Source: Sympetrum striolatum
Lineage: Eukaryota > Arthropoda > Insecta > Odonata > Libellulidae
NCBI GenBank assembly: GCA_947579665.1
Contig: OX388350.1
Span: 1,984,001-2,048,000 of the forward strand
Length of the DNA: 64,000 bases
Direction: 5' to 3'
Shown: positions 51,901 to 57,900 of the stretch, one piece after another
Numbering within the stretch: position 1 is the first letter of the stretch
How the letters are laid out: every line of letters starts with the position of its first letter
Made by a program: the position numbers and the translations under genes
Notes under the pieces: model-generated
Database searches by the model: none
What the model was told of the DNA's origin: nothing
What the model saw: the letters and a program-made list of their open reading frames with translations, nothing else

Positions 51901-54900
51901 AATGGAGTTTTTTTTTAATTTTTAACCTTTCTCACCTTTACCATTGTAAAGGTGAGAAAAGTTAAAAAATTGAGGAATATTACAAAAAAATATTTATTAG
52001 CTTGAAGTGAGGGATGGATCGACTTGTGCATTTATTTGTCTTAGCTCTCTCGTGGGATAATTTTTATATCAAACCATGGGCAGATGTAGGGGAAGAGGCA
52101 AATACTTCCTCTTAGTGGTTGGAATGTTAATCTCCATCATTAAATGCACTTCTATAAGCAATATTTTCTGATATTGACAGTAAATTTAAAGGAACTCCAT
52201 TTTGTAACCAAGTGATGCTTAGCTCGTCTTTAAATATAGTTCGAAAAACTTATGCTCTGTCGTCTCAGCCGTACTTCTAAAATATTACTTTCACTTCGAT
52301 CAGCCATCCTTTCATTTTCAAGACGAACCCCTTTTACTTTGGTCTTTTTGTTTTTACTCAATCTTTTCTTCTTTCTATTTCTTTGTTCATTTTCCTATCA
52401 TCCTGAGTCAGCTTTTCTACCACAGACACGTCTATGTTGATGCATTTTTTAATATTTTGAATCTTTTACTTCCGTATATCTTAAGCATTGTTGTCTTATT
52501 CCTTAAATATTTGGTCCATACTTTAATGTAAAATAAGGTATTATCTGGGAATTAATTATTTTTATGGAAGTAATTGAGAAAACTAGAAAAATCGCTTGAG
52601 AATAATGTGCAAAGTGTTACATATTTGAAAAACGTTATTTATATTGCAAAAACTATATTTTAAGAACACTAGACTATATTTGACATGGAGCTATGCTCTC
52701 TATCTTGTTTTCTAACTTCTTCATGCTTTAATATGTATCGAATTTTACATCGCATATTTTATGTTGAAGAGCAATTACATATACAGTAAAGAGTCAAATG
52801 ATTAAAGAACATGTTAGTTTTTCAAAATATATTTATGTTGAATGAAATCTCATAGTAAAGTTCTGTAAATCTTAATCTTCAGCTGGTGTTTTCTTCCTTT
52901 GCAATTTAAATTTGGTCACAACCAAATAACATGTGTGCTAGTATTATGTGTTAGCGTGCTCGGAAGTTGCAATAAATATGCAATTGTGGCATGGAATTCT
53001 AAAGGTTAGGAAGCGCTGCCATAGAAGGTCTCATCTTTACCAGCACATATCCCTAGAACCAGTTTTTCATCAGACTTCCCTAGCGAGTGTGTGATAGACA
53101 GTGTGTGTGGATAAATAGTCTCATGCCTTTACTAGTGCTCCGGGGATGCAGTTTATCTGTCTGAGAGGGGATGGAATAGGGTGGCGAGGATATCTAATGA
53201 AAGACATCTTGTGGGAGAGGAAGCAGATGTGTGAGGAGACATCTTTTCTCTCTGATGTTTGGCTTCTCGGCTCAGCTCGGGAAGTGTGATACTTGATTCA
53301 GCAAATGCAAAAGCTAAGGCTTTAAGCTAGTTTACTTTTTCTTTTTTCCTAAATCATTGAAATTCAAAAATTAATTGAAAAAACAGTTGCTTTCTTAAAG
53401 TAATCAGGTGTTTCTTTCCATGAAAATGGCTGATGAAAATTTAACATACACGAAGTAGTTGCATAAAATATTAATCATATCTTCCAAAGGAATTTTTTTG
53501 AACCGTTGTACTTCTTATTTCAGATTTTTTTCAACCCTAAACATCAGCAAATTGAATTTTGGGGTTCACATTACTGTTTGCATTCCATCCTACAGAAGAA
53601 GAAAATTGCTCAAGTTAATATCTTCACCTTCCTTTTTGCCCCTTCCAGAATTTTGTTTCGCATCCCTGTCGGAAATATTATCCCCTCTCTAAAGAGCTCC
53701 TTTTATATTTCAATGGCGCTTGGGAAGTTCTATTATGGATGTAAAAGCAATCAGGCAGTTAAAAATAGCAACTGCAGGGAAATGAATTAAGAAATCTGGC
53801 ATTGTGGGGGGTTAGCTTCTAAACCAAGTCCACGAAAAGCTTGATATATTCAATGGCAGTGGAAGTGCTGCCAAATGCAGGGTATTTACAAGATAATCTG
53901 GGGGAGAGATCGTGGTACAAGGCACTCTTGCGAAGATAAAAGAGTCCTTGGATGCTGCAAGGGAACTGTGAACTTTTTTAGTAGTAGTGTGCTGTGAATA
54001 AATGAGGTGTGAGTGGATTCTGTGTAGCGTTGATGGGAAAAGGAGCAATTGGTATGCAAAATGTCTTGTTTTACATGCACCCCCTGCTGGATGATGGATG
54101 TATGGGCTCTGGCTAATCTTCCTTGTACTCTCTTTGTTTCGTGCTGAATCCAGTTGTCTCTTATTCAGAGGGTGCTTTCTTTCTAAATGGGAGCTGTAAT
54201 TAGAGACGTCTGTCTCTGCTTCGTCCCTCCTTACATCTTATCCTCTTGTCTTTTTGGCAATGACCCCTCTAGTCAGCCCCAGAATTTTGGAGTTCCCATC
54301 ATAATTCCTTTGGGATTTGTTTTCATACATACCTGGCACCAAATCATTTGATCCAGGTTCAGTGGGAATATAGTAGATAATGATACGGATTCCAAGGGTA
54401 ACCTCTCCTCCTCCCTCATGACATTCCATATGAAGTAGGTGAATGAAAAATATTTCGAGAAAAAATTTGATATAATACCCTTTTTCCCAACTGTTGGTGG
54501 CTGGATAAGGGAGAGCAAGTAGCCAATGAGAGGCTTCCACCTCAACTTTCCCCTCCATGTGGTCGACCAGTGTTGCCAGTACTTGGAAATAAATGCATAT
54601 TTACACAGTTACTTTTCGACGATATTGAGGAATAATTATCCACATTATATTAGAGCTGGGTTTCCCAAACTTTTTCTGCAATGGAACACTTTGCAAACCT
54701 GGGAAGTTTAACGGAACACTTAGCTTATTTTTAGGTTAGGTAATTCTACTTGCAAATTAAAAAAAAATCATTGAATTACTAAAAATTATTTGTTTAGTAA
54801 TTATTTTAAAATATAAAACTATAATATTATAATATAAACCTCAAATGTGAATAAATAATGCATTTTATGACTTTTATTCTCTAATTCTCCATTAAGACTT

Positions 54901-57900
54901 CAAATTTTTGCAGAACACCTATTCAGGTTCAGCAGAACACCGGTGCTCTGCGGTACATAGTTTGAGAATCCCTGTATTAGAGGATGCACTTTGGTTATGA
55001 TTTATGAATTAATGAAATAATATTTTTGACACAAACATTTGACGTACTTTTTTATGCATTCTGAAGCATTTGCTTAAGGATTAAAAAACCCTACAGTATG
55101 CAGAATGAAAACACTTCGTACTTTTCCACAGAAAATACCACGTCCACGTACCATCGTACCGCAGAAAAGTACGAAGTGTTTTCATTCTGCAAATGGCTTT
55201 CCACGAAGTCACGCCTTCTCATATCGATTATACCCTACAGTACCATTCTGCCCCACTCGCTGCCCTTGGATTAAAGAGAATGCACATTTAGAGATCGGCT
55301 ATAATGAGTACTCTCAATAAGGAGTACTTTCACATTTTGGTCAGCTCTCATTATAACGGACTGTTTACTATAGGCAAAGGCATCAAGCAGTCACAAAGGT
55401 CCTTACGAGTGGGATGGAGTTCAGCGCATTCAAGAGCTGTGGAGTCAATCAGCAAATGGAGGAACTGCCCCTCCTGGTGGCGGTGCCAGTGGGTCTGCAA
55501 TTTGGTGCATGAAATTCTCTTGGTGTGGGCGTCTGCTTGCCAGTGCTGGCCAAGACAGGGTTCTTCGTATTTGGGTGCTACGAAGTGCTTGGCCCTACTT
55601 CCAGGATATGCGGACCAAGTATAATGCAGAGAAGGTGACTCACCTGAGCTAATAATTTATGCTGAAATGTTGAAATCTGTTCATCTAACAGTTTTTCTAT
55701 TACAGTGATATTTCGTTTTTTTTTATCAATCTGCTAATTATTTCTTCTGCCAGGAAAAATTTTCTTTGCTCTTTTATGGATTCACTTCAAGGACTTTTTT
55801 AAAGCAACTGAAATTTGGAATTTTGTTTTTATAGATCAGAATTCCAATATAACCAGAAAAAAATTAAAGTGATCAATTTTGGTTAATTGCAAAAATTGTA
55901 ATATTTTTGCCTTATTTACTCAAGGCCACTTGAGGCCTCTCCCAAGTTGTGTGGTGTCTATTGCTGAAAAGCTATTTCAACTGAGGTATGTCTATTTAAG
56001 AAGCCACCTTGCAGCGAGTGGCAGGGGGTGCCTATAAAAAAGGATATTGAATGGATTATTATTTTGGTCGTGAATTATCTTTATTGAATCAAAATTATTA
56101 GAGCTATGGCAAAATGAAGAAAAGTTTTGCAACATTTCTTTGTATTAAACAAATAGTCCAAATAGTAAATAGTAGTTAATAGTAAATAGGTGACCAAGGG
56201 GATTGTTTAATCAGATTAACCTCTATTAATCAGAGAAGATGAACCACTTTACAAGAGAAATTGGATAGTTCCTCATTAAGAGTGGAATTATCCCTTGAAG
56301 TCTCACTATTCCAGGTTCCACTGTAATAACTTATTCAAAAATACAGTCAAATCAAAAATATTAATTTAAATGAATGTTTTTTTGCTCAGGTTTCACCAAC
56401 GCCATCTCAAGAATCCCTCGTCTCTCAGCAGTCGTCTTCTGAGGAGCAGCAAAGCAGTGCTCCCTCAGACTCTGGCAGTGGCCCTTTCGTTACCCGTCCA
56501 TTCTGTACATACACAGGACACACGTCTGACCTCTTAGATGTCTCATGGTCAAAGGTACTTGTATTCCTCACTTTCCTCCTTTAATTGGCCCAGAACAATT
56601 GCAGTGAATTCAGAATAATACTGTGCAGCTCTCATTTTAGAGATGACTTTTTGGAATCCAAATCTTCGATTGTCTGGGTATGTGCTTTGAGCAACTTGCT
56701 ATCTTGCGTAAAAATATTATCCTACAAATTCAGAGTTTTACGAGATTGTTCAGTTCAAAGATTAACTGAAATATCTGGCTCCTGGTCATGATTTCATCAG
56801 ACGTTTTTCTTTTATGTTTTAGGGCTCATTATTCAGTATTTATTTATGGAAATATGATTTAATTATGAAACATTTTCTGCAAACCCAAAAGCAGAATAAT
56901 ATGTCACTGGAGCCACATCTAAACAAAAGTTTTATTGAAATGAAAATTATTCAGTGGTTATCACAGGGTGGCCACAGGACCTTGAAACCTTGAGAACCTT
57001 GAAAAAACCTTGAATTTTTGCTGACCTTGAAAAACCGTGATAACGCCTTGATTTTTTTGCAAAACCTTGAAAAATCCTGATCCAACTCGTTATCCTGAAA
57101 TAAACCACTTATTCACATTCTGGCACCAGAGCTGCCTGCGCGAAAACTCCGAAACCTCATACATAAACCACCCTTGCCATTCATGCCGCTGATTCATGAA
57201 CATTAATTTCCGGGTAAAGTTTGAAAGTTGTGCCTTGTTTTTGTTGGAATAAATTCCAAATTTCAATTGAAGAATTGAATAAAAACAAAAAACTGTATTT
57301 TGACCTTGAAAACTCCTTGACCTCACCTGGGAAAACATTGAAATTACCTTGTTTTCTTTAACCAAAAAATTGTTTGTCTCTCAATATTATGACGTTTTAC
57401 TAGTGATTATAGCACATTTTTCACTCACTTAACTATTACATTTTAAAAGTATAAATATATTTTAAATCTAATCCCATAATATTTCCTGGACTGCTGTCAA
57501 ATTCCTCTCTATTCCTAATATTTGGCCTTGGAATAGCTATTGCAAGTACACCCATTATTCAAATATCTGTTTGATTTAATTTGTTCTTCTCTACATCAGT
57601 TTAACAACATATAGTTTCACAAATGTACTATGGAGATAATTGAAATTTGAGTTCAAGGTTATTCTTATAATCGTAATTATTTTTCAAAAGTATTTTTTCA
57701 TGTCGTAAATGGTGCAGAATGACAGCTAATCTCCTTCATAATTCATCCTTTATTTACAGAGCTACTTCATCCTATCCTCATCTATGGATAAAACTGTTCG
57801 CTTGTGGCATATTTCCCGCAAAGAGTGTCTTTGCTGTTTTCAACATATTGATTTTGTCACTGCTATTGTCTTCCATCCTCGAGTAAGTAACCTTTCTTAC

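Noticed and set aside
54238..54558. 106-codon minus-strand frame
   Set aside because: No recognisable domain, overlapping alternative frame of similar length, intronic position.
51551..55370. A single 3.8-kb pogo element spanning most of intron 12
   Set aside because: The two ends are similar, but no transposase or related internal sequence lies between them and the right end is altered; two solo ends are equally likely.
55304..55624. 106-codon frame overlapping WDR44 exon 13
   Set aside because: It is out of register with the WD-repeat frame, which matches human WDR44 throughout and has proper splice sites.
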